Positions 32,392 to 41,321 of a stretch of DNA of 64,000 bases are shown here, piece by piece. The notes beneath the pieces were generated by a model. The model was not told where the DNA came from. It worked only from the letters and a program-made list of their open reading frames with translations, and made no database searches. Source of the DNA: JAHJDS01 sp964569795 (GTDB lineage Bacteria; Desulfobacterota; Desulfarculia; Desulfarculales; JAHJDS01); the NCBI GenBank assembly GCA_964569795.1, contig CAZMVB010000015.1, positions 1-64,000 of the forward strand, read 5' to 3'. The translations under genes and the position numbers were made by a program. Every line of letters starts with the position of its first letter. Position 1 is the stretch's first letter.

Positions 32392-32966
32392 CTCGTCGTC
32401 TGGTGATGGTGATCGACCAGGAACGCTGTATCGGCTGTGAGGCCTGCGCCGTGGCCTGCCGACTCGAGAATGATTCCGGAGGGCTGTGGATCACGGTTGA
32501 CACCGAGGGCTCCGAGCTGAAGGACTCGCCCAACGGTGTTCACCCCGATCTGGACATGGTCTTCCGGCCCCGGACGTGCAACCATTGCGACGAGCCGCCC
32601 TGCGTTGACGCCTGTCCCGTTCAAGCGATCTTCAAACGGGACGACGGACCGGTGGTCCTCGATTCCAACCAATGCGACGGGTGCGGGGCCTGCCTCGAGG
32701 CCTGTCCATACCGAGCCATCGTCAGGAGCCGGTCCGGCGACAAAGCCGGCAAGTGCAACTGGTGCGTCCATCGCCTCGATCAGGGTCTCGAGCCCTTTTG
32801 CGTTGTCTGCTGCGAGGGCCAGGCGATAATTTTCGGTGACCTCAACGACGAGGCTACCGGCCTGGCCGACCTCATCTCCGACCGAGGGGCCTATCGGCTG
32901 TTACCCGAGGCCAATACCGGCCCGGCCACATATTATTGTCCACCCAAACCGAAGCGCGGGCCGTAA
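32388..32966 (+). CDS. Four-cluster ferredoxin-like electron transfer subunit (DmsB/PhsB type)
   Basis: The product is 192 residues with four [4Fe-4S] motifs: C14-C17-C20-C24 (CIGCEACAVAC), CNHCDEPPCVDACP, CDGCGACLEACP and CNWCVHRLDQ...CVVCC. It wires the molybdopterin subunit to an acceptor. It overlaps the catalytic subunit gene by 4 bp. No DmsC/NrfD-type membrane subunit follows; the next genes lie on the other strand. The pair therefore probably forms a soluble two-subunit enzyme that uses a soluble carrier. Confidence 0.88.
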   Translation: MTRRLVMVIDQERCIGCEACAVACRLENDSGGLWITVDTEGSELKDSPNGVHPDLDMVFRPRTCNHCDEPPCVDACPVQAIFKRDDGPVVLDSNQCDGCGACLEACPYRAIVRSRSGDKAGKCNWCVHRLDQGLEPFCVVCCEGQAIIFGDLNDEATGLADLISDRGAYRLLPEANTGPATYYCPPKPKRGP

Positions 32967-33089
32967 GTGTTTACGGTTCGCGATACCGATCAATTCCTGA
33001 TCCACAGGCCATTGTCACGCCCCACCCGCCCAGACGCTCGGGGCGCTCGAAGTTTTTGCTGCCGGGAATCCTGGTGGGTCCCAAGGGAG

Positions 33090-33335
33090 TCAACCTCCCG
33101 CGGCTATCTGCAATATCCGCACTGGCTCATCAGGGTCTATTTCATCGTCCCTGTTCAGGATACGGTGGTGTTGCGTGACGATCGGGCCTTGGGAAGTGGA
33201 GATCCCCAGACAGGCCAGAAGGTCTTTGACCCTGGCCCCCCTGGGAACCTCCACCTCATGGCCCATCACCGGATCGTACCCCGGATGACTCAATCCGAAA
33301 GAGCCGTACAAATAGACTTTGACTTTTTGGCCCAT
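33090..33335 (-). CDS. MoaD/ThiS-like ubiquitin-fold protein
   Basis: The product is 81 residues, shares its first base with the last base of the aldehyde oxidoreductase gene and ends in the diagnostic Gly-Gly tail (RILQIAAGG). The body has KVYLYGSFG and VEVPRGARVKDLLACLGI, a beta-grasp fold. MoaD proteins carry sulfur as a C-terminal thiocarboxylate for molybdopterin synthesis. Coupling to the tungsten aldehyde oxidoreductase suggests dedicated pterin supply. It is the last gene of the minus-strand block starting at 57931. Confidence 0.82.
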   Translation of the reverse strand: MGQKVKVYLYGSFGLSHPGYDPVMGHEVEVPRGARVKDLLACLGISTSQGPIVTQHHRILNRDDEIDPDEPVRILQIAAGG

Positions 33336-35059
33336 CAGTCCGGAAATTTGAGGGTGGTGTCCATCTCCTCGTCGCTGACCAAAAAGGTGACGTTGTGCGG
33401 CGGGAGTGGTTCCTCACGGAAAAAGTCCGGCAGGCGGTCCTGTGTTGCCGTAAATCCCGCCTTCTGGTTAAACTCCCTCTCCATCTGCAGCACCCTTATG
33501 CCAAGGGCCGGAACCGCATCCGGACCGAGTTCCGTTCCGAATTTGGCGTTCATGGCCTTGAGAAACTCTCCCGCCACCTCGGGAATCTGCAGGCAGAAAG
33601 AGGCCAGGATGCACAGGCCGGTGCAATCCACCGCCGCCATGGCCACTTGGGTATTTCGGGAAGCCTCTACCTGACCCTCGGGCTTGGTGGGGTCCAGATT
33701 GCCTCCCAGGTATTCACCGAGCACATTGCCCGCGGTATGATCAGCGCCCATGGGGGAGGTAGCGTAGGTCACGCCGGTTCCCTGATGAGCACGCGGGTCG
33801 TAGGCGGCGATGCTCTGCCCCTTGACGGTGGGGACTCGGCGGTGCCCGAAGTGCTTGCCGACGGCATCGGGTCCGTTGCTCAAAAGCTTGCCGAACTCCG
33901 TCGCCTGGCCGATTTCCTCGATCATTTCCAAAATCGCCTGTCCGTCGCCGAACGCCTTGTGGCCGGCGTCCATGGCCACGGCCACCGCCACGCCCGTGCT
34001 CATGGTATCCAGGCCGATGTCGTCACAAAGTCGGTCCAGCTGGGCGATGATGTCCAGATCGCCCACCCCGGTCATCCCACCCAGGGCCCAAATGGTTTCA
34101 TACTCCAGGGAAGAGGTCACGTATTGACCTTGATCGTCCACATAGACGTTTGAACAGTTGACAATGCATCCGGAGCATCCCCTGTGCTTGGGATTTCCTC
34201 CCCGGTCGGCGATGATCTGGGCCATGTTCTCCCCGCTGATCTTCTCCCAGTCGTCGAAGACGCCCTTGGTCGCGTTAAAGGACGGGAAGGCGCCCATGCT
34301 GTTCACGATGGCAACGAGTCCGGCAGTACCCAGGTTTGGCAGGAGTTGGCCACTGAACGGATGCTCCGCCACGCCCTTGGCAAAGGCCTTGGCGGCTTGT
34401 TTGAAGGTCTCGGGATCGGCCATGGCGTCCGCGGCGTTTCCGTCTCGGCTGACCACCAGGGCTTTCAGCCCCTTGGAGCCCATCACCGCGCCGAGGCCGC
34501 CGCGTCCCGCAGCCCGGCAGGGCCTGTTGTCCACGTCCGTGCTTTGAATGGAGGCGGTGAGCATCCGGTTTTCTCCCGCGGGACCGATGCACAAAATGGA
34601 ATTGGCCTCCCCGTATTGCCCGAAAAGTTTTTCCGCCAGGCTGTAGGTGCGCCTGCCGGCAAGTTCAGGAGCGGGAACCAGGCCGGCCTGTCCCTGGCCG
34701 TCGATGTGTAATACCGACAACTCGCCTTCGGCGGGCTCGCCCTCAACGATGATCGCGGTGATACCCAGCCGGCCCAGGGACTCGGCCACGGTACCGCCGG
34801 CATTGCTCTCCTTGATAGTCCCGGTCAGCGGGCTTTTGGCTCCGACGGACACCCGACTGGTATTGACAAGACTGGTGCCGCTTAAAAGGCCCGGGGCGAA
34901 AACAAGCTTGTTTTCCGGTCCAAGGGGATCGCAGGTCGGCGGGACCTCGGCATTGATTATGGCCGCGGTCAGGCCCCGTCCTCCCAGGCCCAAATACTGC
35001 TGACCAACATCTTCCACTGTGACTGACTTGGAAGCCATGTTCACCCGTATGAATTTCAT
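33335..35059 (-). CDS. Tungsten-type aldehyde:ferredoxin oxidoreductase
   Basis: The 574-residue protein of the AOR family oxidises aldehydes to carboxylic acids and reduces ferredoxin, using a tungsto-bispterin and one [4Fe-4S] cluster. It opens with the AOR_N signature (YLGLGGRGLTAAIIN) and carries cluster ligands in CSGCIVNC (about 296-303) and a distant Cys in VDCTGLCILASF (about 480). Pterin-binding segments include GRGGLGAVMGSKGLKAL. Length is typical. GGAGG lies upstream of the ATG. The gene follows mftF by 180 bp on the same strand and is paired with a MoaD-like gene. This context suggests it removes the aldehyde made by the upstream alcohol dehydrogenase. Confidence 0.9.
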   Translation of the reverse strand: MKFIRVNMASKSVTVEDVGQQYLGLGGRGLTAAIINAEVPPTCDPLGPENKLVFAPGLLSGTSLVNTSRVSVGAKSPLTGTIKESNAGGTVAESLGRLGITAIIVEGEPAEGELSVLHIDGQGQAGLVPAPELAGRRTYSLAEKLFGQYGEANSILCIGPAGENRMLTASIQSTDVDNRPCRAAGRGGLGAVMGSKGLKALVVSRDGNAADAMADPETFKQAAKAFAKGVAEHPFSGQLLPNLGTAGLVAIVNSMGAFPSFNATKGVFDDWEKISGENMAQIIADRGGNPKHRGCSGCIVNCSNVYVDDQGQYVTSSLEYETIWALGGMTGVGDLDIIAQLDRLCDDIGLDTMSTGVAVAVAMDAGHKAFGDGQAILEMIEEIGQATEFGKLLSNGPDAVGKHFGHRRVPTVKGQSIAAYDPRAHQGTGVTYATSPMGADHTAGNVLGEYLGGNLDPTKPEGQVEASRNTQVAMAAVDCTGLCILASFCLQIPEVAGEFLKAMNAKFGTELGPDAVPALGIRVLQMEREFNQKAGFTATQDRLPDFFREEPLPPHNVTFLVSDEEMDTTLKFPD

Positions 35060-35239
35060 GCCTTCTTACCTCCTTTTTGGTGGACTAATACGCTCTCACT
35101 GGCCTCGCCCGCAATTGTGAGAACGTTCCCCAATGGCCTGGGTGATGCCGCGAGCCCGGCGAAACGGGGCGTGATGGGCCGGACGCGCTTCATTTGAATG
35201 CCCAAGACCGGGTTTAGAGGTGCCTTCCCAACCCTCTCT
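35060..35239 (-). promoter_or_regulatory. Intergenic region upstream of the aldehyde oxidoreductase
   Basis: 180 bp without a gene. A CTCAC/GTGAG inverted repeat (about 35095-35121) brackets a possible TTGCGG -35, with TATTAG 18 bp on (minus strand). This could be a separate regulated promoter for the aldehyde oxidoreductase. Evidence is weak. Confidence 0.25.
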
Positions 35240-36793
35240 TTATATCAAACCATCCACACCTGCCGGCCCGGAAGCCCTCCGGCGTGTTCGATGGCGCTGC
35301 CAGTGTTTCTGGACCGATGCCGGTAAGCTGAGTTTAGGAAACACGGGCGCGAAATAAAACGACTTGATACAGGCCCACCAGACCCCGGCCTGGTAGGAAA
35401 GCTGCTCCAGGGTGAAGAACACCAGAAAAGCCGGCCCGTTCAACTTTGGTTTCTTGGTCTGGTATTCGGTCAATCCCACCGCCAGGTGGGCGCCCCAGGC
35501 GAACAGACCGACGACCGGCCACAACGGCGCCAGGAGGCTGGCGGGCAGCAAATAATAGCGGGACCAAAAGGCGCACAGGTGATGGACAAAGCCGAGGTAT
35601 GCCCGTCCGGTAGCGGCCACGGTCCAACTGAAATCCAGATCGAGCCCGGCCCGGGCGGCCTTCATCCGGCGCCGATAGGCATCCCCGGCCCACCAGGACA
35701 GGGCGGCCGCCATCGCCGCCCCCCCGAAGACCACGGCCCCGGCCTTCAGGGCACACCCGCCGCCGGCCGTCAAGGCCCAGAACACCAGGGCGGCCGGCCA
35801 AAGGGGAAATACCTTGCGCCGCCGCCGATGGGCGGCCTGGAGCTGAGGCTCGGAGGTGCCGTAGTCAAACCTCCGGCGGCAAAAGGAGCCTAGCCGGTTG
35901 CGGTGGCGATGGAAGACCCGCGCCGAGGGCCGATACTCAATTATCCCCCCCGCGTCCACGATGCGCCAGCACAGGTCCACGTCCTCGCCGACCTCCAGTT
36001 CCTCCTTGAAGCCGTCCACCCGGATGAACAGTTCCCGGCGCACGGCCAGGTTACAGGACGGGAGGTAAAAGAAGTCGCCCCCCCTCCGGGAATCCCGGGC
36101 ATAGGCACCCATCCTGAGGGAGGACTTCACCTGTTCGTAGCGGTCCAGGGGCCGGCCGGTCTCTGTCGAGTCCACCAGGCCGCCGCAGGCCGCCACGGCC
36201 GGGTCTTCGAAAACCCGGACCAGTTCCTCGAGCCAGTCAGCCTCGACCACGCAGTCTGAATCCAAAAAGCACAGGATCTCCCCCTTAGCCCGCCGGGCGG
36301 CCCGGTTGCGGCAGTTCGACGCCCCCCGTCTCCGTGGGTTGACCAGGAGGACGATGTCGAACCGGCGCGCCACCGTCGGGGTCTCGTCGGAGGAGGCATC
36401 ATCGACAACGATGATATCCATCAGGGAAGCGGGGTAAGAGGCCTGCTCCAGGGAGCTTAAACAGGCCGCCAGGTCTCGGGGGCGGTTACGTACCGGGATG
36501 ATCACCGAAACCGTTGGACGCCCGGCGGGAAGCGGATCGCCCGCCTCCTCCAAAAAGCCTCGTTTCACCAGGCCGTACAGCCAGCGGTCCAGCTCTTCGG
36601 GCGAGACCATCGGCGACCGGTGCCAAAGATCATGGGCGGTCAAGGGACCCCAGTCGACAAGGGCTCTGAACAGCGATCCCCAGCACCGGGCCAAGGACAC
36701 GGCCCTGAGCGGAAGGGAGGAGACCAAAAAGCAGTGGTCACCCTCCTCGACCAGTTCCACGCCCCGACGTAGGCGGTATGACAACCCCAGCAT
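35240..36793 (-). CDS. mftF: Mycofactocin-system glycosyltransferase MftF
   Basis: The 517-residue product has an N-terminal PqqD-like domain (RLRRGVELVEEGDHCFLVS, about 5-95), a GT-A family 2 domain (VSVIIPVRNRPRDLAACL, VVDDASSDET, the DxD-type LDSDCVVEADWLEELV, and EVGEDVDLCWRI) and a C-terminal membrane region with several helices. In mycobacteria MftF adds beta-1,4-linked glucose units to premycofactocin, giving the cell-retained cofactor. It lies 4 bp after etfB in the same transcript as mftABC, which makes the assignment strong. Confidence 0.85.
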   Translation of the reverse strand: MLGLSYRLRRGVELVEEGDHCFLVSSLPLRAVSLARCWGSLFRALVDWGPLTAHDLWHRSPMVSPEELDRWLYGLVKRGFLEEAGDPLPAGRPTVSVIIPVRNRPRDLAACLSSLEQASYPASLMDIIVVDDASSDETPTVARRFDIVLLVNPRRRGASNCRNRAARRAKGEILCFLDSDCVVEADWLEELVRVFEDPAVAACGGLVDSTETGRPLDRYEQVKSSLRMGAYARDSRRGGDFFYLPSCNLAVRRELFIRVDGFKEELEVGEDVDLCWRIVDAGGIIEYRPSARVFHRHRNRLGSFCRRRFDYGTSEPQLQAAHRRRRKVFPLWPAALVFWALTAGGGCALKAGAVVFGGAAMAAALSWWAGDAYRRRMKAARAGLDLDFSWTVAATGRAYLGFVHHLCAFWSRYYLLPASLLAPLWPVVGLFAWGAHLAVGLTEYQTKKPKLNGPAFLVFFTLEQLSYQAGVWWACIKSFYFAPVFPKLSLPASVQKHWQRHRTRRRASGPAGVDGLI

Positions 36794-36797
36794 TCTG

Positions 36798-37691
36798 TCA
36801 GTCCCTCTTTAAAAATCCCCATTGGGACAAATACTCGGCCAGTTTTTCGGCCAAGTAGGCCGGTTCACCCCGGAGCAGCGCCGTCTCCCGTCGGTCCTCC
36901 CGGGTTGACAGCAGCCATTCTATCCGTTGGTCCGCCGGCCGGTCCCCATCGAGCAGTGGAATGTCCTTGGGACCAGGCCGGGGGTAGGTCACTTCTCCGG
37001 GAGTGAAAAAGTCCCGCAGCAGTTGTTCGTCTATGGGCAGGTCATGGCCGTCCCAGTACAGGATTCGCTCGGCCCCGGCCTTCAGCCGGCTCAAGTGGCT
37101 GGGGTGGCGAGGCTTGACCAACCCGGCCTCCACGCTGAGGGCCAAGGGCATCCGGGCCTCGACGTCCAACCGATCACCGCGTCCCAGGGCCTGCTGCAGC
37201 CTGAGCCAGCCGTCCCGGTCGGCTACCTGCAGGCCGACCACCCGCGACACCAGGTCCATTCCCAGTTGACAGGCGATATAGGCCGGCACCTCGCCTCGCT
37301 GCAGATCCAGGCTCCGGGCCCCACACACGATCAGGCCGGCCGCCGCCTTCTGGGCCGCCGCGGCCAGAACCGCCGCCGTCCCCCAGGCGTCCAGCTCCCG
37401 CCAGGCCTCATCCCGGAGCCATACGAATCGATCCGCGCCCAGGGCCAACGCCCGGCGGGCCTCGGCTTCCATCAGGTGTTCGCCCAGGGACAGCACCCAG
37501 ACCTCGCCCTCGCCCAGGCCCTCCCGCAGGAGCACGGCCTGCTGGAGGGCCACCTCGTCCAAGGGGTTGTTCAACTGGACCCGGTCCCAGGCGGCAATGA
37601 AATGACGAGCGGGGTCGTCGCCGGAAACGGCGTAGACGTAGTCCACCTGTTTTAGGCAGACAGCGATATTTATCGGCGTCGTTTTAGCCAT
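36798..37691 (-). CDS. etfB: Electron transfer flavoprotein, beta subunit
   Basis: The 297-residue product shows the EtfB hallmarks: INIAVCLKQVDY at the N-terminus, the LNPxDEVALEEA-type segment (NNPLDEVALQQAVLL), the ALALGADRFVWL motif and GARSLDLQRGEVPAYIACQLG, which contributes to AMP/FAD binding. The ATG at 37691 is 1 bp after the stop of the haem-HdrD fusion. Its partner etfA lies on the other side of the fusion gene, so the three are expressed together and presumably form one electron conduit. Confidence 0.87.
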   Translation of the reverse strand: MAKTTPINIAVCLKQVDYVYAVSGDDPARHFIAAWDRVQLNNPLDEVALQQAVLLREGLGEGEVWVLSLGEHLMEAEARRALALGADRFVWLRDEAWRELDAWGTAAVLAAAAQKAAAGLIVCGARSLDLQRGEVPAYIACQLGMDLVSRVVGLQVADRDGWLRLQQALGRGDRLDVEARMPLALSVEAGLVKPRHPSHLSRLKAGAERILYWDGHDLPIDEQLLRDFFTPGEVTYPRPGPKDIPLLDGDRPADQRIEWLLSTREDRRETALLRGEPAYLAEKLAEYLSQWGFLKRD

Positions 37692-37692
37692 G

Positions 37693-40272
37693 TCAACGGG
37701 TCGCCCGCTCCAAAAGCTCCAGGACATCCACCACCGAGGGGGTTTGTCGATCCGGACCGCTCAGGCCGTCTTCCAGCATAGCCACGCAGTAGGGGCAGGC
37801 CGTGGCCACCAGCTCTGGCCGACTGGCCAGGCACTGCTCGGCCCGGTGCTGGTTGATGCGGCGGCCGGATTCGTGCAGCCACATCAGGCCGCCGCCGGCC
37901 CCACAGCAAAAAGTCTGTTCCCGGCTCTGGGGCAATTCCAGGGGCTCGGCGTCGCTCACCGCCCGCAACAGCCGACGGGGGGACTCGATCACGCCGGCCC
38001 CCCGGGCCAGGTAGCAAGGGTCGTGAAAGACGGTCCGGAGCGAGAGTTTCCGGTTGATGGTCAGTAAACCGCTCTCCACGAGTTCGAGGGACCATTCGAG
38101 GCCGGATTGGACCATGAAGTTGCCGCCCAGGTCCGGGTATTCGTGGGACAGTACGTTCCGGCAGTGGGGACAGGCGGTGACGATCTTCGTCACTCCCCGG
38201 TCGTGCAGCCGATCGATGTTGCGCCGGGCGAGGTCCTGGAACAAGGCCTCCTCCCCCAGCCGCCGGGCCGGGTCGCCGCAGCATTGTTCCTCGTGCCCCA
38301 GGAGGCTGACCGACCGACCGGCCCGTTCCGCCAGCCGGAGCAGGGCCAGGGTCACCTGGCGGCCCCGGGGGTGGAAGGCCCCCTGGCACCCGACCCAGAT
38401 CAGGCAGTCGGCGGACTCCGGATTCACCAGGTCGAGGCCGTCCAGGCCGGCCAACCAGTCGAGGCGCCGAGCCGGTCCCAGGCCCGAAGGGTCGCCGTAC
38501 AGTTCGAGATTGCGCATCAGGCCCACGGCGTCGTCCGGTAGCTCGCCCCGGTTCAAGACCAGGGCCCGCCTCATCCCGATGATTTTTGCCAGGGGCGTGA
38601 TGCTTATGGGGCAGGCTTCCTGACAGGCGCCGCAGGTAGTGCAGGCCCAGATCTCGGCGGGCGTGACGGCCCGGCCGGCCAGGATCGGCCTTTCCTCGCC
38701 GGCGGGTCTGGTGGCCCGACGCGCCCGGGCGTCGGTCAGGATCTTGTCCATGACGACCATGGGGGAGAGCGGCTTGTCGGTCTGAAAGGCCGGACAGGCC
38801 TCCTGGCACCGGGCGCACGAGACGCAGGCCTCGGCGTCCAGGAGTCCTTTCCAGGTCAGGTCCAGGGCCGTTGACACGCCGAAACGTCGCGGTTGGTCCA
38901 CCGGGATGGTGCGCAGGGCCAGGGGGGGCCCCAACGGTCGAAAATAGACGTTGAGCGGCGCGAGGATCAGGTGCCTTAGCCTGGTGAACGGCATCATGGC
39001 CACCAGGGCCAGCACCAGCAGGAAATGGACCCGCCAGGCCACCTTGGCGCCCAGGCCCGAGGCCGGCAGCAACGCCCCCACCAGGCCGCCCACCGGATGA
39101 TCCCACCCCCAGCCGGCCCCCAGGACGGACAGGCGCATCCCCTCGACAATGAACCCGCTCAGCCCGATCAGACCCAGCAGGATCAAGACCGCCGTCCCGG
39201 CCCGATCCGGACGTGACTTCAAGTCCGCCCGCCCGGCCCGGCCGGCCAGAGCCAGGCCCACGCCCACAATCAGGCCCAGGCCGGCCAGGTCCAGCAGCGC
39301 GGAGACGGCCTGGGCCAGCGGTCGAGGCAGAGTGAAGGCGACCTGGGTGACGATGATCACCCCCAGGGGCAGCAGCACCCCCCAGAAAACCAGGACGTGC
39401 CCCACCCCGGTCCGGCGGCGGAGCAGGAGCCACCCCCGGCCCAGGGCCCGGGCCCCCAGGCCCTTCAGGCGTCGCCAGGGCCGATCGCGGCGTGATTCCG
39501 GTTTTCCCAACCGCCACAGGGAGACCCGACGCCACCATCCCCAGGCGAAGAGGCCGAGGCCGACCAGCAGGCCGGTCAGGTAGATCAGGTCGCCCCCGAT
39601 CGGAGTGGGCCGACCGGAGCCGTCTCCGGGGACGCCATGCAGGCTGCCCAGGATGATTGCCCCGCCCACCTTCCGGCCGTGGCACTTGTAGCAAGCCGCC
39701 GAGGTGATGGGTCTGGTCTCGCCATGGGCCGCCGCCCCCTGGTGGCAGGCCAGGCAACGCCGCTCGGTGGTCACCTCGCTCAACGACGCCTTGCCGTGGC
39801 CCCGGATACGAAACGACAGAATCGCCGCCAGCAGCCCCCCTCGGCCGGCCTCCCGGGGGTGACATTGACCACAGGTCCGGACCAAGTGGGCCGGGTTCAG
39901 GGTCGATCTGGGGTCCTGGACGGCGAAGATGTCGTGGGCGCCATGGCAGCTCCAGCAACGGGCCGGTTTGCCGGCGCCTCGTCCATGGCGGTTCTGCTGC
40001 TGGTGACATTGCCGGCAGTCAACCGGTGCTACTGTCTTTCGATGCTGATGGGATTTGTTTTTGGCCGTGGGGTGACACTGGAGACAGCCGACCTGGCCGC
40101 CGTGAACCGAAGCGGACAGGGTCCGGGGATCGATCGGGCGCCGGCCACCGGCGCCGCCCCGCCGGTGGCATTGGAGGCAGGCCTGATCCGGGTTGGCCTT
40201 GGCCAGGACAGAGGGGCAGGCCAGCCACGCCCAGGCCGTCAGGGCCACCAGGATGGTTGCCAACCACTTCAC
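37693..40272 (-). CDS. Heptahaem cytochrome - membrane - HdrD-like iron-sulfur fusion protein
   Basis: The 859-residue protein has a Sec signal (about 1-24), then seven CxxCH haem motifs (CLQCH twice, CRQCH, CWSCH, CGQCH, CLACH, CYKCH) within about residues 30-205. Five to six membrane helices follow (about 228-455). Next come two [4Fe-4S] motifs, CVSCARCQEACP (about 480) and CTTCGACQEACP (about 547), and two cysteine-rich CCG domains (CCGDPARR with CPHC near 664-690; CCGAGGG with CPYC near 790-830), as in HdrD. Haems would face the periplasm and HdrD parts the cytoplasm. Placed between etfA and etfB, it is probably an ETF:quinone or ETF:cytochrome oxidoreductase. The added heptahaem domain is unusual. 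Confidence 0.85.
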   Translation of the reverse strand: MKWLATILVALTAWAWLACPSVLAKANPDQACLQCHRRGGAGGRRPIDPRTLSASVHGGQVGCLQCHPTAKNKSHQHRKTVAPVDCRQCHQQQNRHGRGAGKPARCWSCHGAHDIFAVQDPRSTLNPAHLVRTCGQCHPREAGRGGLLAAILSFRIRGHGKASLSEVTTERRCLACHQGAAAHGETRPITSAACYKCHGRKVGGAIILGSLHGVPGDGSGRPTPIGGDLIYLTGLLVGLGLFAWGWWRRVSLWRLGKPESRRDRPWRRLKGLGARALGRGWLLLRRRTGVGHVLVFWGVLLPLGVIIVTQVAFTLPRPLAQAVSALLDLAGLGLIVGVGLALAGRAGRADLKSRPDRAGTAVLILLGLIGLSGFIVEGMRLSVLGAGWGWDHPVGGLVGALLPASGLGAKVAWRVHFLLVLALVAMMPFTRLRHLILAPLNVYFRPLGPPLALRTIPVDQPRRFGVSTALDLTWKGLLDAEACVSCARCQEACPAFQTDKPLSPMVVMDKILTDARARRATRPAGEERPILAGRAVTPAEIWACTTCGACQEACPISITPLAKIIGMRRALVLNRGELPDDAVGLMRNLELYGDPSGLGPARRLDWLAGLDGLDLVNPESADCLIWVGCQGAFHPRGRQVTLALLRLAERAGRSVSLLGHEEQCCGDPARRLGEEALFQDLARRNIDRLHDRGVTKIVTACPHCRNVLSHEYPDLGGNFMVQSGLEWSLELVESGLLTINRKLSLRTVFHDPCYLARGAGVIESPRRLLRAVSDAEPLELPQSREQTFCCGAGGGLMWLHESGRRINQHRAEQCLASRPELVATACPYCVAMLEDGLSGPDRQTPSVVDVLELLERATR

Positions 40273-41321
40273 TCTTGTCCGCTCTCCTCGGCCCCGGGGT
40301 GGCCGATTCTTTCCAACAGGGCCGTCAGCACGGCCTGGGCGTCTCCCACCAGGCCCAGGTCGGACAGTTGAAAGATGCGGGCCCCGGGGTCGGTGTTGAC
40401 GGCCACAACCCGTCGGGCCCCGCGGATGCCCACCGTGAACTCATTGGCCCCGGACACCCCGGCGGTCAACAACAGCCGGGGCGCCACCGCCGCGCCTGTC
40501 TGGCCGATCTGTTTGGGGAAGGGAAGCAGCCCCGCGTCGATGACCGGTCGGGTCGCCCCTACCGTGGCCTCCAACCGGCCGGCCACCTGCTCCACCAGGG
40601 CCAGGCCGTGGGGAAGCATCCCCCGGCCCAGGGCCACGATCCGCTCGGCTTCCTCCAGGGGCAGGGTGGCCGGATCGCCGCGCCGGACCCCCAGGGGGCG
40701 GACCGTCTGGACAGCGGAGGGTCCGGCCGCTTCCAGGGGCACCAGCGGCGCCTGGGCCTCGCCCCGTGGCCGGTGTTGGGCCAAGGCCTCGGGGCTCCAG
40801 GAGATCAACCGGGGAGTTATCGGCAGCAGGAACTGCCGCTGGTGCAATCGTCCCTGGTGGAGCGGTCGCCTGGCCACAAAACGCCCCGGCCCGTCTTGCT
40901 CCAGGCCCAGACAGCGACTGACCAGTCCGGACTGGGTGAGATAGGCCAGTCGTGGTCCCAATTCGGCCGTGGTCCCGTCGTCTATCAAAAACACCCAACC
41001 GACGTCCAGGTCCATGGCCAGGCGACAGGCGGTACGGGCCTTGATATCGGGATCGGCCAGGACGTCCAAGGCCGGGCAGCAATATACCCGCCTCGCGCCC
41101 TGAGGCCCCAGGGACCGGCCCGCTTCCGGCGCCGGCCCCATCACCAGGCCCCAGACCTCGCCTGGCTTGGCCAGTTTCTCGGCCCAGGCCCGGGCCTGCC
41201 CCATCAAGTTGAGATCCGTGGCGTCCAACTGGTCGTCCCGGGCCTGGCAGACGACCAGAATACCCCCGCCGGGAGTTGCCGAACCGACGACATCTTCATC
41301 TCGGTATCGGTCGGGGCTCAA
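40269..41321 (-). CDS. etfA: Electron transfer flavoprotein, alpha subunit
   Basis: The 350-residue product has the C-terminal FAD domain with LLTAGVSGANEFTVGIRGARRVVAVNTDPGARIFQLSDLGLVGD, the signature of EtfA. The TTG at 41321 is taken as start because GGGGAGGAG precedes it and TTGA overlaps the stop of the OYE-like gene. A longer frame upstream would lie inside that gene. The 3' end overlaps the haem-HdrD gene by 4 bp. It should accept electrons from the flanking flavoproteins together with etfB. Confidence 0.87.
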   Translation of the reverse strand: MSPDRYRDEDVVGSATPGGGILVVCQARDDQLDATDLNLMGQARAWAEKLAKPGEVWGLVMGPAPEAGRSLGPQGARRVYCCPALDVLADPDIKARTACRLAMDLDVGWVFLIDDGTTAELGPRLAYLTQSGLVSRCLGLEQDGPGRFVARRPLHQGRLHQRQFLLPITPRLISWSPEALAQHRPRGEAQAPLVPLEAAGPSAVQTVRPLGVRRGDPATLPLEEAERIVALGRGMLPHGLALVEQVAGRLEATVGATRPVIDAGLLPFPKQIGQTGAAVAPRLLLTAGVSGANEFTVGIRGARRVVAVNTDPGARIFQLSDLGLVGDAQAVLTALLERIGHPGAEESGQE

